A stretch of DNA of 64,000 bases, taken from Zoogloea sp041904905. Its GTDB lineage: Bacteria > Pseudomonadota > Gammaproteobacteria > Burkholderiales > Rhodocyclaceae. Positions 15,900-24,783 of the stretch are shown here, piece by piece. The notes under the pieces were generated by a model. That model searched no databases. It saw only the letters and a list, made by a program, of their open reading frames with translations, and was not told the origin of the DNA. The stretch covers positions 1-64,000 of the forward strand of contig NZ_JAYRMI010000001.1 in NCBI RefSeq assembly GCF_041904905.1. The letters run 5' to 3'. Position 1 is the stretch's first letter. Every line of letters begins with the position of its first letter. The position numbers and the translations under genes are program-made.

Positions 15900-17386
15900 G
15901 CGGCCCAGTGGCGTGCCCGCTCCACCGCCCGGCGCCACTCGGCGAGGCGGGCCTGGCGCCAGTCGTCGCCGCGGGCGGGCTCGAAGACGCGCTCGGCTTG
16001 CCAGTGGGCAGCGAGTTCGGCGGGGTTGCGCCACACGCCCACGGCCAGCCCGGCAAAGTAGGCGGCGCCCAGGGCGGTGGTCTCGATCTGGCGGGGGCGG
16101 ATCGTCGGCACGCCCAGCAGGTCGGCCTGGGTCTGCATCAGCAGGTTGTTGCGGGCGGCGCCGCCGTCGACCCGCAGCTCGCGAAGGGGGCCGGCGCCGT
16201 CGCGGTTCATGGCGTCCACCAGATCGACGGTCTGCAGGGCGATGGCGTCCAGCGCGGCGCGGGCGATGTGGGCGCGGGTGACGCCGGCGGTGAGGCCGAC
16301 CAGGGTGCCGCGGGCAGCGCCATCCCAATAGGGCGCGCCGAGGCCGGCGAAGGCGGGCACGAGCACCGCGCCGTGGGTGTCGGGCACGCTGGCGGCGAGG
16401 GCTTCCACGTCGTCGGTTCGTTGGATGATCCCCAGCCCGTCCCGCAGCCAGCGCACCACCGCGCCGCCGATGAAGACGCTGCCCTCGAGCATGTAGGTGG
16501 GTGCGGCGTCGCCAAGCCGCCAGCCGACGGTGGTGAGCAGGCGGTTGGCGGAGGCGACGGGCTGGGCGCCGGTGTTCAGCATCAGGAAGCAGCCGGTGCC
16601 GTAGGTGTTCTTGGCGCTGCCGGGCGTGTGGCAGGCCTGGCCGAAGGTGGCGGCTTGCTGGTCGCCGGCGAGCCCGCCGATGGGGATCGCGGCGCCGAAC
16701 AGCGCGGGGTCGCTGGCGCCGAGCACGCCGCTGGTGGGCACGACCTCGGGCAGCAAGATGCGGGGGACGTCGAACAGGGCGAGGAGGTCGTCGTCCCAGC
16801 GCTGGCGGTGGATGTCGAAGAGCATCGTGCGCGCGGCGTTGCTGGGGTCGGTGACGTGGCGGCGCCCGCCGGTGAGCTGCCACACCAGCCAGCTGTCGAT
16901 GGTGCCGAAGGCGAGTTCGCCGGCTTCGGCCCGGCGGCGGGCGTCCGGGATTTGATCGAGCAGCCAGGCGAGCTTGGTGGCGGAGAAATAGGCGTCAAGC
17001 TCCAGCCCGCTGCGCGCGCGGATCGGCCCCACGTGGCCGGCGGCGCGCAGGGCTTCGCAGGCGGGCGCGGTGCGGCGGTCTTGCCAGACGATGGCGGGGG
17101 CGAGGGGCTGGCCGCTGCGGCGGTCCCACAGCACGGAGGTTTCGCGCTGGTTGGCGATGCCGATGGCGGCCACGTCGCGGGCGCTGAGGCCGGCGCTGGC
17201 GAGGGCGCGGCGGGCGCAGTCGAGCTGGGTGCGCCAGATCTCGAGGGCGTCGTGCTCCACCCAGCCGGGCTGGGGGTAATACTGCCGAAATTCCTGCTGG
17301 GCCACCGCGAGGGCGGTGCCGGATTCGTCGAAGACGATGGCGCGGCTGCTGCTGGTGCCCTGGTCGAGGGCGAGAAGGACGGGCAT
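15896..17386 (-). CDS. glpK: Glycerol kinase
   Basis: Cytoplasmic FGGY-family kinase of 496 aa converting glycerol and ATP to sn-glycerol-3-phosphate. It starts with the ATPase-fold signature LLALDQGTSSSRAIVFD and contains WRTQLDCAR, GDQQAATFGQ, GTGCFLMLNTG and the FGGY-type segment LRVDGGAARNNLLMQ. Length equals the family norm. It is followed by glpD with overlapping ends. No glycerol facilitator or GlpR is in the window. Confidence 0.97.
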   Translation of the reverse strand: MPVLLALDQGTSSSRAIVFDESGTALAVAQQEFRQYYPQPGWVEHDALEIWRTQLDCARRALASAGLSARDVAAIGIANQRETSVLWDRRSGQPLAPAIVWQDRRTAPACEALRAAGHVGPIRARSGLELDAYFSATKLAWLLDQIPDARRRAEAGELAFGTIDSWLVWQLTGGRRHVTDPSNAARTMLFDIHRQRWDDDLLALFDVPRILLPEVVPTSGVLGASDPALFGAAIPIGGLAGDQQAATFGQACHTPGSAKNTYGTGCFLMLNTGAQPVASANRLLTTVGWRLGDAAPTYMLEGSVFIGGAVVRWLRDGLGIIQRTDDVEALAASVPDTHGAVLVPAFAGLGAPYWDGAARGTLVGLTAGVTRAHIARAALDAIALQTVDLVDAMNRDGAGPLRELRVDGGAARNNLLMQTQADLLGVPTIRPRQIETTALGAAYFAGLAVGVWRNPAELAAHWQAERVFEPARGDDWRQARLAEWRRAVERARHWAA

Positions 17387-17461
17387 GGCATGCGCTCCCG
17401 AGTTGGCGCCGAGCGGCGCGAGCGTCAGGCTTGCAGCTTACGCACTTCGGGGCCGCAGGCG

Positions 17462-18343
17462 CTAGCAGCCGCTGCCGGATTTTCGGGTGAAGCCGAAGCC
17501 GCCGCCGCCCAGGCTGGGGGGCTGGATGCAGATCATCAGCGCCAGGGAGCGGGCGGAGCGGGCGATGTCCGGCGGGAAGGCGGCAAAGGGCGCGGCCTGA
17601 TTGACCACCGAGCGGACGAAGCCGATCTCCTCGTGCTGGTCGCCGCTGCGCACGACGACGAAGCTCTTCAGGCTGCCGTCGGGGTTGAGGCGGACTTCCA
17701 CCGAGGCCGGCTGAAGGCCCCGCGCGCGGGGGTCGTTCTTCACGAAGCCGGCGCTGCGGTTGAGCTTCTTGACCAGGGAGTCGAGGTAGAACTCCAGGCT
17801 CAGGGGGTCGATGGGCGGGCTGTCGGGGATGCGCTCGACGAGGTCGAGCGGGTCGTCGGCGCGGCGCCGGCTGCCCTGGCGGGCGCTGTCCCGGGCCATC
17901 TCGCGGGCCATGCCGAGGGCGCGTTCGGCGAGATCGGGCTTGGCCTGGGGTTGGGGAGCGGGGCGGGCCCTGGCTTCGGTGGCGAGGTCGTCGAGGAAGC
18001 GATCCATCTCTTCCTTCTGGGCGACGCTCCATTTGGGCGTGGATTCGTCGGGGCGGGCGACGGCCGGGTCGGGCTTGCGGGCGGTGAGGATGCGCGGCGC
18101 GGGCGGGGTGTTGCCGGCCTTGGGGCGAGGCCGGGGTTCGGTGCGGGCCGCCTTGGGCGGCGGCGGGGGCGGGGCGGCGTCGGGGCGGGCGGTGGCGCGG
18201 GGGGCGAGGCGCGCTTCCAGGCGCGGCGGGGTGGCGGTTGGCTCGGGTTGCCGGATGTGGATCAGCAGGAGCAGCCCGTGGATCAGGAGCGACGCCGCGA
18301 GGGCGAGGGTGAGGCGGTGGGACGAAGGTTGCGGCGCAAACAT
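17462..18343 (-). CDS. TonB-like proline-rich periplasmic-spanning protein
   Basis: 293 aa from the ATG at 18343; an upstream in-frame start would add 25 arginine-rich residues with no family support. An N-terminal membrane anchor (LTLALAASLLIHGLLLLIHI) precedes a Pro/Ala/Arg-rich stretch with a run of seven prolines (about residues 60-110). A C-terminal domain resembles TonB (VEVRLNPDGSLKSFVVVRSG, with FPPDI later). No exbB/exbD or receptor is adjacent. The extreme C-terminus is unusual, glycine-rich and ending in Cys. TonB- or TolA-like energy transduction is inferred. Confidence 0.75.
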   Translation of the reverse strand: MFAPQPSSHRLTLALAASLLIHGLLLLIHIRQPEPTATPPRLEARLAPRATARPDAAPPPPPPKAARTEPRPRPKAGNTPPAPRILTARKPDPAVARPDESTPKWSVAQKEEMDRFLDDLATEARARPAPQPQAKPDLAERALGMAREMARDSARQGSRRRADDPLDLVERIPDSPPIDPLSLEFYLDSLVKKLNRSAGFVKNDPRARGLQPASVEVRLNPDGSLKSFVVVRSGDQHEEIGFVRSVVNQAAPFAAFPPDIARSARSLALMICIQPPSLGGGGFGFTRKSGSGC

Positions 18344-18508
18344 CGGCCGGATTGTAGACGGCCGGGCCGCGGGCGTGGCGGTTTTTGCCCGGCCGGCCCG
18401 GGAGGGTTGGCGGCGCAACGGGTCGTGCCGCGGGGCGGGTGACGCTACAATAGGCGCCGTTCCGGTTCCCGGGCCACCGGTCGTGTCGATCCTGGGGTGG
18501 CCTCTTCA

Positions 18509-19807
18509 ATGGATTTATTGCTGATTGTCCTGTTGATTCTTCTCAATGGCGTGTTCGCCATGTCCGAAATGGCCGTCGTCTCGTCCCGCAAGGCGCGGCT
18601 GCAGAACCTTGCCGACGATGGCAGCCTGGGGGCCGAGGCCGCCCTCAAGCTGAACCAGGAACCGTCGAGTTTCCTGTCCACGATCCAGGTGGGCATCACC
18701 CTGGTGGGCATTCTGAGCGGCGCCATCGGCGAGGCCGCCCTGGCCGACCCCCTCTCTGCCTGGCTGGGCAGCTTCTCCGTCATGGAACCCTACGCCCGCG
18801 GTGTGGCGCTGACCATTACCGTGGTGACGCTGACCTACTTCTCGGTGGTCGTCGGCGAGCTGGTGCCCAAGCGGCTGGCGCTGCTGGCGCCGGAGGGCAT
18901 CGCGTCGCTGATGTCGCGCCCGATGATGATCCTGGCCCGCCTCACCCACCCGCTGGTGGTGGTGCTGTCGGGCTCCTGTTCGGTGATCCTGCGCCTGCTG
19001 GGTGCCCGCCGCCGGGAGGAGCCGCCGGTCACCGACGACGAGATCAAGGTGCTGATGGAGCAGGGCGCCGAGGCCGGGGTGTTCCACGAGAGCGAGCAGG
19101 AGATCGTCTCCAACGTGCTGCGGCTGGACGAGCAGCGCATCTCCGCGATCATGACCCCGCGCCGCGACATGGTGGTGGTGGATCTGGACGAGGACGAGGC
19201 CAGCTGCTGGCAGACCATCGTCGAGACGCCGTTCTCGCGGCTGGTGGTGTGCCGGGACGGGCTGGAGCACGTGGTGGGCGTGCTCCAGAAGAGCGACCTG
19301 CTGAAGGCCGCGCTGCCCGGCGGCGGGGTGACGGTGTCGGATCTGGAGTGCCTGCTGCGCCCGCCGCTCTACGTGCCCGAGTCGGTGACCACCCAACAGC
19401 TCCTGGAGAGCTTCCGGCGCGCCCGGCTGCAGTTTGCGCTGATCGTCGACGAGTACGGCGAGGTGCAGGGCCTGGTGACGCTGACCGACGTGCTGGCGGC
19501 CATCGTCGGCGAGCTGTCGGTGCCCGAGGCGCCCGAAGACCGCGACATGCTCCAGCGGGAGGACGGCTCGTGGCTGGTGGATGGCGACGTGGGCATCGAG
19601 CGGCTCAAGTCGGTGCTCGACATCGGCGACGACCTGCCGGGCGAGGAGGAGCGCTCGTTCAACACCGTGGGCGGCTTCATCATGCACGTGCTGGGGCGCA
19701 TCCCGATGGCGACCGATCACTTCGTGGCCGCTGGCTGGCGCTTCGAGGTGATGGACATGGACCGCAACCGGGTGGACAAGGTGCTCCTGGCCCGCGTACC
19801 GGAATGA
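18509..19807 (+). CDS. CorC/HlyC family protein (DUF21-CBS-CorC transporter-associated)
   Basis: 432 aa from the ATG at 18509, which begins directly with the first membrane helix (DLLLIVLLILLNGVFAMSE); the in-frame ATG 12 bases earlier is less likely. It has an N-terminal DUF21 membrane domain of about four helices (1-190), paired CBS domains (about 205-330, with MTPRRDMV) and a C-terminal CorC_HlyC domain (IVDEYGEVQGLVTLTDV before it; FNTVGGFIM within). Relatives are linked to magnesium/cobalt efflux; old hemolysin labels for the family are misleading. Confidence 0.92.
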   Translation: MDLLLIVLLILLNGVFAMSEMAVVSSRKARLQNLADDGSLGAEAALKLNQEPSSFLSTIQVGITLVGILSGAIGEAALADPLSAWLGSFSVMEPYARGVALTITVVTLTYFSVVVGELVPKRLALLAPEGIASLMSRPMMILARLTHPLVVVLSGSCSVILRLLGARRREEPPVTDDEIKVLMEQGAEAGVFHESEQEIVSNVLRLDEQRISAIMTPRRDMVVVDLDEDEASCWQTIVETPFSRLVVCRDGLEHVVGVLQKSDLLKAALPGGGVTVSDLECLLRPPLYVPESVTTQQLLESFRRARLQFALIVDEYGEVQGLVTLTDVLAAIVGELSVPEAPEDRDMLQREDGSWLVDGDVGIERLKSVLDIGDDLPGEEERSFNTVGGFIMHVLGRIPMATDHFVAAGWRFEVMDMDRNRVDKVLLARVPE

Positions 19808-19817
19808 GCCGCCGCTG

Positions 19818-20366
19818 CTAGCGGCTGCACCAGTCGCGCCGGTTGCCGCGGCCCCACGGCATCGACAGGCGTTCGGGGCTGCTGAGGGTGCTGCGCACCT
19901 TGCCGGTGGTGCCGTCGAACAGCACGTCGAAGCGGGCGGGCTCGCGGAACACATCGCAGTAACGCCATTCCCACACCAGCTCGTCGCGGGCCTTGTAGTA
20001 GATCGTCCAGCCCGGGTAGGGCGGCCCCAGGGTGCGCAGCACCTCGTCCTGGCTCATGCCGGCCTGGATGCGGGCGAAGTGGGTTTCCTCCAGCACGTTC
20101 TCGATGCTCACCAGCCGCCCGTTCGGGCTCACCACCGCCATCCAGGTCTGAAACCCCGCCGGCCCGAAGGGGTAGGCGAGACGCTCGCCGCCGTCGGCCT
20201 CTGCCCAGCGCATGGCCGGGGCGCCCATGCTCGCGTCCAGATCGGCCCGGGTGCTGACCCCGGGTTGCAGGCCGGGGCCCAGCAGGCTGGCGCAGCCCGA
20301 CAGGGCCAGGGCCGCCAGCACGCCGATGGTGCTCAGGCTTGTTCGCGTCGGGCTTGGGTGAGGCAT
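19818..20366 (-). CDS. SmpA/OmlA-like outer-membrane lipoprotein
   Basis: 182 aa from the ATG at 20366. It has a lipoprotein signal with lipobox LALSGC (Cys near residue 24). The mature domain has two BamE-like halves, including MGAPAMRWAEADGGERLAYPFGPAG and the helix-turn pattern GMSQDEVLRTLGPP. The fold resembles BamE/SmpA small lipoproteins, but this one is longer and probably not BamE itself. It converges with the CorC-type gene, 10 bases apart. Confidence 0.82.
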   Translation of the reverse strand: MPHPSPTRTSLSTIGVLAALALSGCASLLGPGLQPGVSTRADLDASMGAPAMRWAEADGGERLAYPFGPAGFQTWMAVVSPNGRLVSIENVLEETHFARIQAGMSQDEVLRTLGPPYPGWTIYYKARDELVWEWRYCDVFREPARFDVLFDGTTGKVRSTLSSPERLSMPWGRGNRRDWCSR

Positions 20367-20516
20367 GGCGTGGGCTCCAGGTGATCCGGGGCCTGGAAAG
20401 CTTATTCCAGGCCGTCGGATTAGCTTTGCGAAAATGTTTGGTTCCGTCATTCGCGGCAGCGCGCGAGACTGGCCCCGTCGTGGCTTTGAGTCACCGAACC
20501 GACGGGAGGTTTCAGA

Positions 20517-20807
20517 ATGCAGGCCTTGATCGTGGGCGCCGATCGCGTCGAGACGATCCGCGCCGAGATAGATCGGGTGGCGGATCGGCTGGGAATCCGG
20601 GAGGTGGACCACTGGCCCGGGCGCAAGGCCGGAGACGGCAGGCGGCAGCTGTCGCGGCGCACCCGGCTGGTGGTGTTCGTGTGCGACCGGGCCAGCCACA
20701 TGCTGATGCAGCATGTGCGGCGGCAGGCTCGGGAGCTGGGCGTGCCGATGGTGTTCTGCCGCCATTCGGCCACCGAACTGCGGGCGCGGCTGGCGGGGCT
20801 GAACTGA
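20517..20807 (+). CDS. DUF2325 domain protein
   Basis: 96 aa. The pattern ALIVGADRVETIRAEIDRVAD, then RRTRLVVFVCDRASHMLMQHVRRQA and PMVFCRHSATEL, is that of the DUF2325 family, whose members are small Rossmann-like proteins of unknown function with conserved Cys and His. A strong ribosome binding site (GGGAGG) sits 10 bases upstream of the ATG. It lies upstream of the sulfate-uptake operon, but the latter has its own promoter. Confidence 0.85.
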   Translation: MQALIVGADRVETIRAEIDRVADRLGIREVDHWPGRKAGDGRRQLSRRTRLVVFVCDRASHMLMQHVRRQARELGVPMVFCRHSATELRARLAGLN

Positions 20808-20846
20808 TCCGCCGGGCTGTCGCTTGTGCTTCTATTTTCTTTTTCG

Positions 20847-20870
20847 GAATAAACAAAGCCTTTTTTATTC
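20847..20870 (+). promoter_or_regulatory. A/T-rich dyad, candidate CysB operator
   Basis: GAATAAA (20847-20853) and TTTATTC (20864-20870) form a perfect 7-bp dyad with a 10-base centre. It ends one base upstream of the sbp -35 box, where CysB-type activators normally bind. The identity of the regulator is inferred from the LysR gene at the operon end. Confidence 0.5.
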
Positions 20871-20871
20871 G

Positions 20872-20900
20872 TTGGGAAGGGGATAGACGGTTTTTATACT
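20872..20900 (+). promoter_or_regulatory. Sigma70 promoter of the sulfate uptake operon
   Basis: TTGGGA (20872-20877), a 17-base spacer and TATACT (20895-20900). Predicted start is near 20907, 26 bases before the sbp ATG. The weak -35 fits an activator-dependent promoter. Confidence 0.7.
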
Positions 20901-20932
20901 TGGGCCAATAACCCATCCCAAGGAGAGCCCGA

Positions 20933-21946
20933 ATGTCCTTCCCCAAATTTTCCGTGCGTCCCGTGTTCGGCCTGCTGGCGGCCCTGTCGATCGTGTCGGC
21001 CGGCCCCGCGGCGGCCAACGCCACCTTGCTCAACGTCTCGTACGACGTGTCGCGGGAGCTGTACAAGGAGATCAACCCGGCCTTCGTCGCCCACTGGCAG
21101 AAGACCACCGGCGAGAAGCTCACCATCAACCAGTCCCACGGCGGGTCGAGCAAGCAGATCCAGTCGGTGATCGCCGGCCTCGACGCCGACGTGGTCACCA
21201 TGAATCAGGCGGCCGACGTGGATGTGCTGGCGCGATCCGGCGCCGCCTCGGCCGACTGGCGCAAGGCCTTCCCCAACGCCGCCGCGCCCTACACCTCGGC
21301 CACCATCTTCCTGGTGCGCAAGGGCAACCCCAAGGGCATCAAGGATTGGAACGATCTGGCCCGCGCCGGCGTGAGCGTGGTGATCCCCAACCCCAAGACC
21401 TCCGGCAACGGCCGCTACACCTACCTGGCGGCGTGGGGCTACGCGCTCTCGAAGGGGGGTAACGACGCCGCGGCGAAGGACTTCGTCGGCAAGCTGTTCG
21501 CCAACGTGCCGGTGTTCGACGGCGGCGGCCGCGGCGCCACCACCACCTTCACCCAGCGGGGCATTGGCGATGTGCTGGTCACCTTCGAGAACGAGGCGGT
21601 GCTGATCGACAACGAAGTGGGCGGCGACCAGTTCGACGTGGTGTACCCGTCCCTCTCCATCGACGCCTCGGCGCCGGTGGCCATCGTGAACAAGGTGGTG
21701 GACAAGAAGGGCACCCGCAAGCAGGCCACCGCCTACCTCAACTACCTGTACTCGCCCGAAGGGCAGGAGATCATCGCCAAGCATTACTTCCGCCCGCGTG
21801 ACCCGGCGGTGGCCAAGAAGTACGCGGCGCGCTTCCCGGCGATCCGCACCTTCACGGTGGAGGAGAAATTCGGCAGCTGGGAAGCCGTGCAGAAGACCCA
21901 CTTTGCCGACGGCGGCATCTATGACCAGATCGCGGTGAAACGATGA
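20933..21946 (+). CDS. Sulfate/thiosulfate ABC transporter substrate-binding protein
   Basis: 337 aa with a cleavable signal peptide (GLLAALSIVSAGPAAA, mature start near residue 28). The mature protein begins with the family hallmark LLNVSYDVSRELY and contains NQSHGGSSKQ, FLVRKGNPKGIKDWNDL and NPKTSGNGRYTYLAAWGYAL, the sulfate-contacting segments of Sbp/CysP. First gene of sbp-cysT-cysW-cysA-cysB-like; its stop overlaps the cysT ATG by four bases. The ribosome binding site AAGGAGA is strong. A second paralogue lies at 29836-30843. Confidence 0.95.
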   Translation: MSFPKFSVRPVFGLLAALSIVSAGPAAANATLLNVSYDVSRELYKEINPAFVAHWQKTTGEKLTINQSHGGSSKQIQSVIAGLDADVVTMNQAADVDVLARSGAASADWRKAFPNAAAPYTSATIFLVRKGNPKGIKDWNDLARAGVSVVIPNPKTSGNGRYTYLAAWGYALSKGGNDAAAKDFVGKLFANVPVFDGGGRGATTTFTQRGIGDVLVTFENEAVLIDNEVGGDQFDVVYPSLSIDASAPVAIVNKVVDKKGTRKQATAYLNYLYSPEGQEIIAKHYFRPRDPAVAKKYAARFPAIRTFTVEEKFGSWEAVQKTHFADGGIYDQIAVKR

Positions 21947-22776
21947 CTACCGCCACTCATCGCGTGCTGCCCGGTTTCGGCCTGAGCCTGGGCTACACCC
22001 TGGCCTACCTCTCGCTGATCGTCCTGATCCCGCTGGTGGCGGTGTTCCTGAAGGCGGGCTCGCTGGGCTTCGAGCACTTCTGGGATGCGGCCACCTCGCC
22101 GCGGGTGCTGGCGTCCTACAAGCTGTCCTTCGGCGCCTCGCTGATCGCCGCGGCGATCAACGCGGTGTTCGGGCTGCTGCTGGCCTGGGCGCTGGTACGC
22201 TACTCCTTCCCCGGCAAGCGGCTGGTGGATGCGCTGGTGGATCTGCCCTTCGCGCTGCCCACCGCGGTGGCCGGCATCGCGCTCACCGCGCTCTACGCCA
22301 AGAACGGCTGGGTCGGCAGCCTGCTCGACCCGCTGGGCATCCAGGTGGCGTTCACCCCGCTGGGCATTCTGGTGGCGCTGATCTTCATCGGCCTGCCCTT
22401 TGTGGTGCGCACGGTGCAGCCCATCCTGGAAGACCTCGACACCGAATACGAGGAAGCCGCGGTGAGCCTGGGCGCCAGCCGCTGGCAGGCCTTCGTGCAT
22501 GTGGTGCTGCCCACGCTGTTCCCGGCGCTCCTCACCGGCTTTGCGCTGGCCTTTGCCCGCGCCGTGGGTGAGTACGGCTCGGTGATCTTCATCGCCGGCA
22601 ACATTCCGCTGGTGTCCGAGATCACCCCGCTGATGATCATCACCAAGCTGGAGCAATACGACTACGCCGGCGCCACCTCGGTGGCGGTGGTGATGCTGAT
22701 CTTCTCGTTCATCCTGCTGCTCATCATCAACGGCCTGCAGGCCTGGACGGCCAAACGTACCGGGAGGGCCCGCTGA
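21943..22776 (+). CDS. cysT: Sulfate ABC transporter permease CysT
   Basis: 277 aa with six predicted helices. The cytoplasmic EAA loop is EEAAVSLGASRWQAFVHVVLPTL. The first helix motif GFGLSLGYTLAYLSLIVLIPL is typical of CysT/CysU. It pairs with CysW to form the membrane channel. Overlaps both neighbours (ATGA at the front, A-TG sharing at the end), so translation is coupled. Confidence 0.96.
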   Translation: MTTATHRVLPGFGLSLGYTLAYLSLIVLIPLVAVFLKAGSLGFEHFWDAATSPRVLASYKLSFGASLIAAAINAVFGLLLAWALVRYSFPGKRLVDALVDLPFALPTAVAGIALTALYAKNGWVGSLLDPLGIQVAFTPLGILVALIFIGLPFVVRTVQPILEDLDTEYEEAAVSLGASRWQAFVHVVLPTLFPALLTGFALAFARAVGEYGSVIFIAGNIPLVSEITPLMIITKLEQYDYAGATSVAVVMLIFSFILLLIINGLQAWTAKRTGRAR

Positions 22777-23669
22777 TGGCTGGCGCCGCTGCTGCATTGC
22801 ACGGGTCGGCGGATCACGCCGCCCGTTTTGAATCCAAGGCCGCCACCCGCGAGCCGGCCCTCGTCAAGTGGGCCATCATCGGGGTGTCGCTGACCTTCTT
22901 CGCGGTGTTCCTGCTGCTGCCGCTCATCGCCGTGTTCTACGAGGCGCTGCGCAAGGGCTGGGACACTTACTGGGGCGCGCTGCTCGACCCCGACGCCCTG
23001 TCGGCGATCAAGCTCACCCTCACCGCCGCGCTGATCTCGGTGCCCCTCAACCTCGTCTTCGGCGTGGCCGCGGCGTGGTCGATCACCAAGTTCGAGTTCC
23101 GGGGCAAGCACTTCCTCATCACCCTGATCGACCTGCCGTTCTCGGTGTCGCCGGTGGTGTCGGGCCTGATCTACGTGCTGGTGTTCGGCGCCCAGGGCTG
23201 GTTTGGCCCGTGGCTGTCGGATCACGACGTGAAGGTGATCTTCGCGGTGCCCGGCATCGTGCTGGCCACTGTCTTCGTGACCTTCCCCTTCGTGGCGCGG
23301 GAGCTGATCCCGCTGATGGAAGCCCAGGGCAAGGAGGAGGAAGAGGCCGCCGTGGTGCTGGGCGCGCGGGGCTGGCAGACCTTCTGGCATGTGACGCTGC
23401 CCAACGTGAAGTGGGGCCTGCTGTACGGGGTGATCCTGTGCAACGCCCGGGCGATGGGCGAGTTTGGCGCGGTGAGCGTGGTGTCGGGCCATATCCGTGG
23501 CCAGACCAACACCATGCCGCTCCACGTGGAGATTCTCTACAACGAATACCAGTTTGCGGCCGCGTTTGCGGTGGCATCCCTGCTGGCCCTTCTGGCCCTG
23601 GTGACGCTGGTCATCAAGGTGTGGGTCGAGCGTCAGGCCGGCAAGGCTGCAGCATCCGAGGACGAATGA
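22776..23669 (+). CDS. cysW: Sulfate ABC transporter permease CysW
   Basis: 297 aa, six predicted helices, with a somewhat long N-terminal tail. The EAA loop is EEEAAVVLGARGWQTFWHVTLPNV. The segment ARAMGEFGAVSVVSGHIRGQTNTMPLHVE is diagnostic for CysW. Starts on the last base of the cysT stop and ends one base before cysA. Confidence 0.96.
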   Translation: MAGAAAALHGSADHAARFESKAATREPALVKWAIIGVSLTFFAVFLLLPLIAVFYEALRKGWDTYWGALLDPDALSAIKLTLTAALISVPLNLVFGVAAAWSITKFEFRGKHFLITLIDLPFSVSPVVSGLIYVLVFGAQGWFGPWLSDHDVKVIFAVPGIVLATVFVTFPFVARELIPLMEAQGKEEEEAAVVLGARGWQTFWHVTLPNVKWGLLYGVILCNARAMGEFGAVSVVSGHIRGQTNTMPLHVEILYNEYQFAAAFAVASLLALLALVTLVIKVWVERQAGKAAASEDE

Positions 23670-23670
23670 A

Positions 23671-24780
23671 ATGAGCATCGAAGTCAAGAACATCCGCAAA
23701 GAGTTCGGCAGCTTTACCGCGCTGAAGGACGTATCCCTCGATTTCCCCACCGGCGAGCTGGTGGCCCTGCTGGGCCCCTCCGGCTGCGGCAAGACCACCC
23801 TGCTGCGCATCATCGCCGGGCTGGAGACCGCCGACGCCGGCCAGGTGCTGCTCGACGGCGCCGACGCCTCCGACACCCACGTGCGAGAGCGCCAGGTGGG
23901 CTTCGTGTTCCAGCACTACGCCCTGTTCCGCCACATGACCGTGTTCGACAACGTGGCCTTCGGGATGCGCATGAAGCCGCGCGCCCAGCGCCCCTCCAAG
24001 GCCGAGATCAAGGCCAAGGTCACCGAACTGCTCAAGCTCGTGCAGCTCGACTGGGTGGCGGACCGCTTCCCGGCCCAGCTCTCCGGCGGCCAGCGGCAGC
24101 GCATCGCGCTGGCCCGGGCGCTGGCGGTAGAGCCGCGGGTGCTGCTCCTCGACGAGCCCTTCGGCGCGCTGGATGCCAAGGTGCGCAAGGAGCTGCGCCG
24201 CTGGCTGCGCCGGCTGCACGACGAGCTGCACATCACCTCCATCTTCGTCACCCACGACCAGGAAGAAGCCCTGGAAGTGGCCGACCGCGTGGTGCTGATG
24301 GACCACGGCAAGGTGGAGCAGGTGGGCACGCCCGAGCAGGTGTATCGCCACCCGGCCTCGCCCTTCGTGTATGGCTTCCTGGGCTCGGTCAATCTGTTCC
24401 ACGGCCGGGTGGAAGGCGATGCGGTGCATGTGGCCGATAATCGCCTCTCGGCCGAGAAGGTCGATCTGACCCACGGCAGCGAAGTGGTCGCCTTTGCCCG
24501 ACCCCATGAACTCGCCATCGTCGTCGACCCCAAGGCCACCGATGGCGTATCGGCGCGGGTCAATCGCATCCTCGCCTTCGGCGTCACCGCGCGGGTCGAA
24601 CTCGACGGGCTCAATGGCTCTACCGGGCAGGTCTTCGAGGTGGAGATCACCCGCGACGAAGTGGCCCGGCTGGGGGTTGAAGAAGGGCAGGTGGTGCGCC
24701 TCGTGCCGTCGCGCCTGAGCGTGTTCGGGCGCGATCCGGCCGGCGCCGCCCCGGTGCCGGCACCCAACTGGGAAATCTGA
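23671..24780 (+). CDS. cysA: Sulfate ABC transporter ATP-binding protein
   Basis: 369 aa. Walker A GPSGCGKT at residues 35-42, signature LSGGQRQRIALARAL, Walker B VLLLDEPFGALD, switch His in VTHDQEEA. A C-terminal regulatory TOBE-like domain follows from about residue 240. Completes the importer encoded just upstream and lies three bases before the regulator gene. Confidence 0.96.
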   Translation: MSIEVKNIRKEFGSFTALKDVSLDFPTGELVALLGPSGCGKTTLLRIIAGLETADAGQVLLDGADASDTHVRERQVGFVFQHYALFRHMTVFDNVAFGMRMKPRAQRPSKAEIKAKVTELLKLVQLDWVADRFPAQLSGGQRQRIALARALAVEPRVLLLDEPFGALDAKVRKELRRWLRRLHDELHITSIFVTHDQEEALEVADRVVLMDHGKVEQVGTPEQVYRHPASPFVYGFLGSVNLFHGRVEGDAVHVADNRLSAEKVDLTHGSEVVAFARPHELAIVVDPKATDGVSARVNRILAFGVTARVELDGLNGSTGQVFEVEITRDEVARLGVEEGQVVRLVPSRLSVFGRDPAGAAPVPAPNWEI

Positions 24781-24783
24781 GCG

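Noticed and set aside
17462..18418. Longer start for the TonB-like protein
   Set aside because: The extra 25 residues are Arg/Pro-rich with no support; the ATG at 18343 puts the membrane anchor close to the N-terminus.
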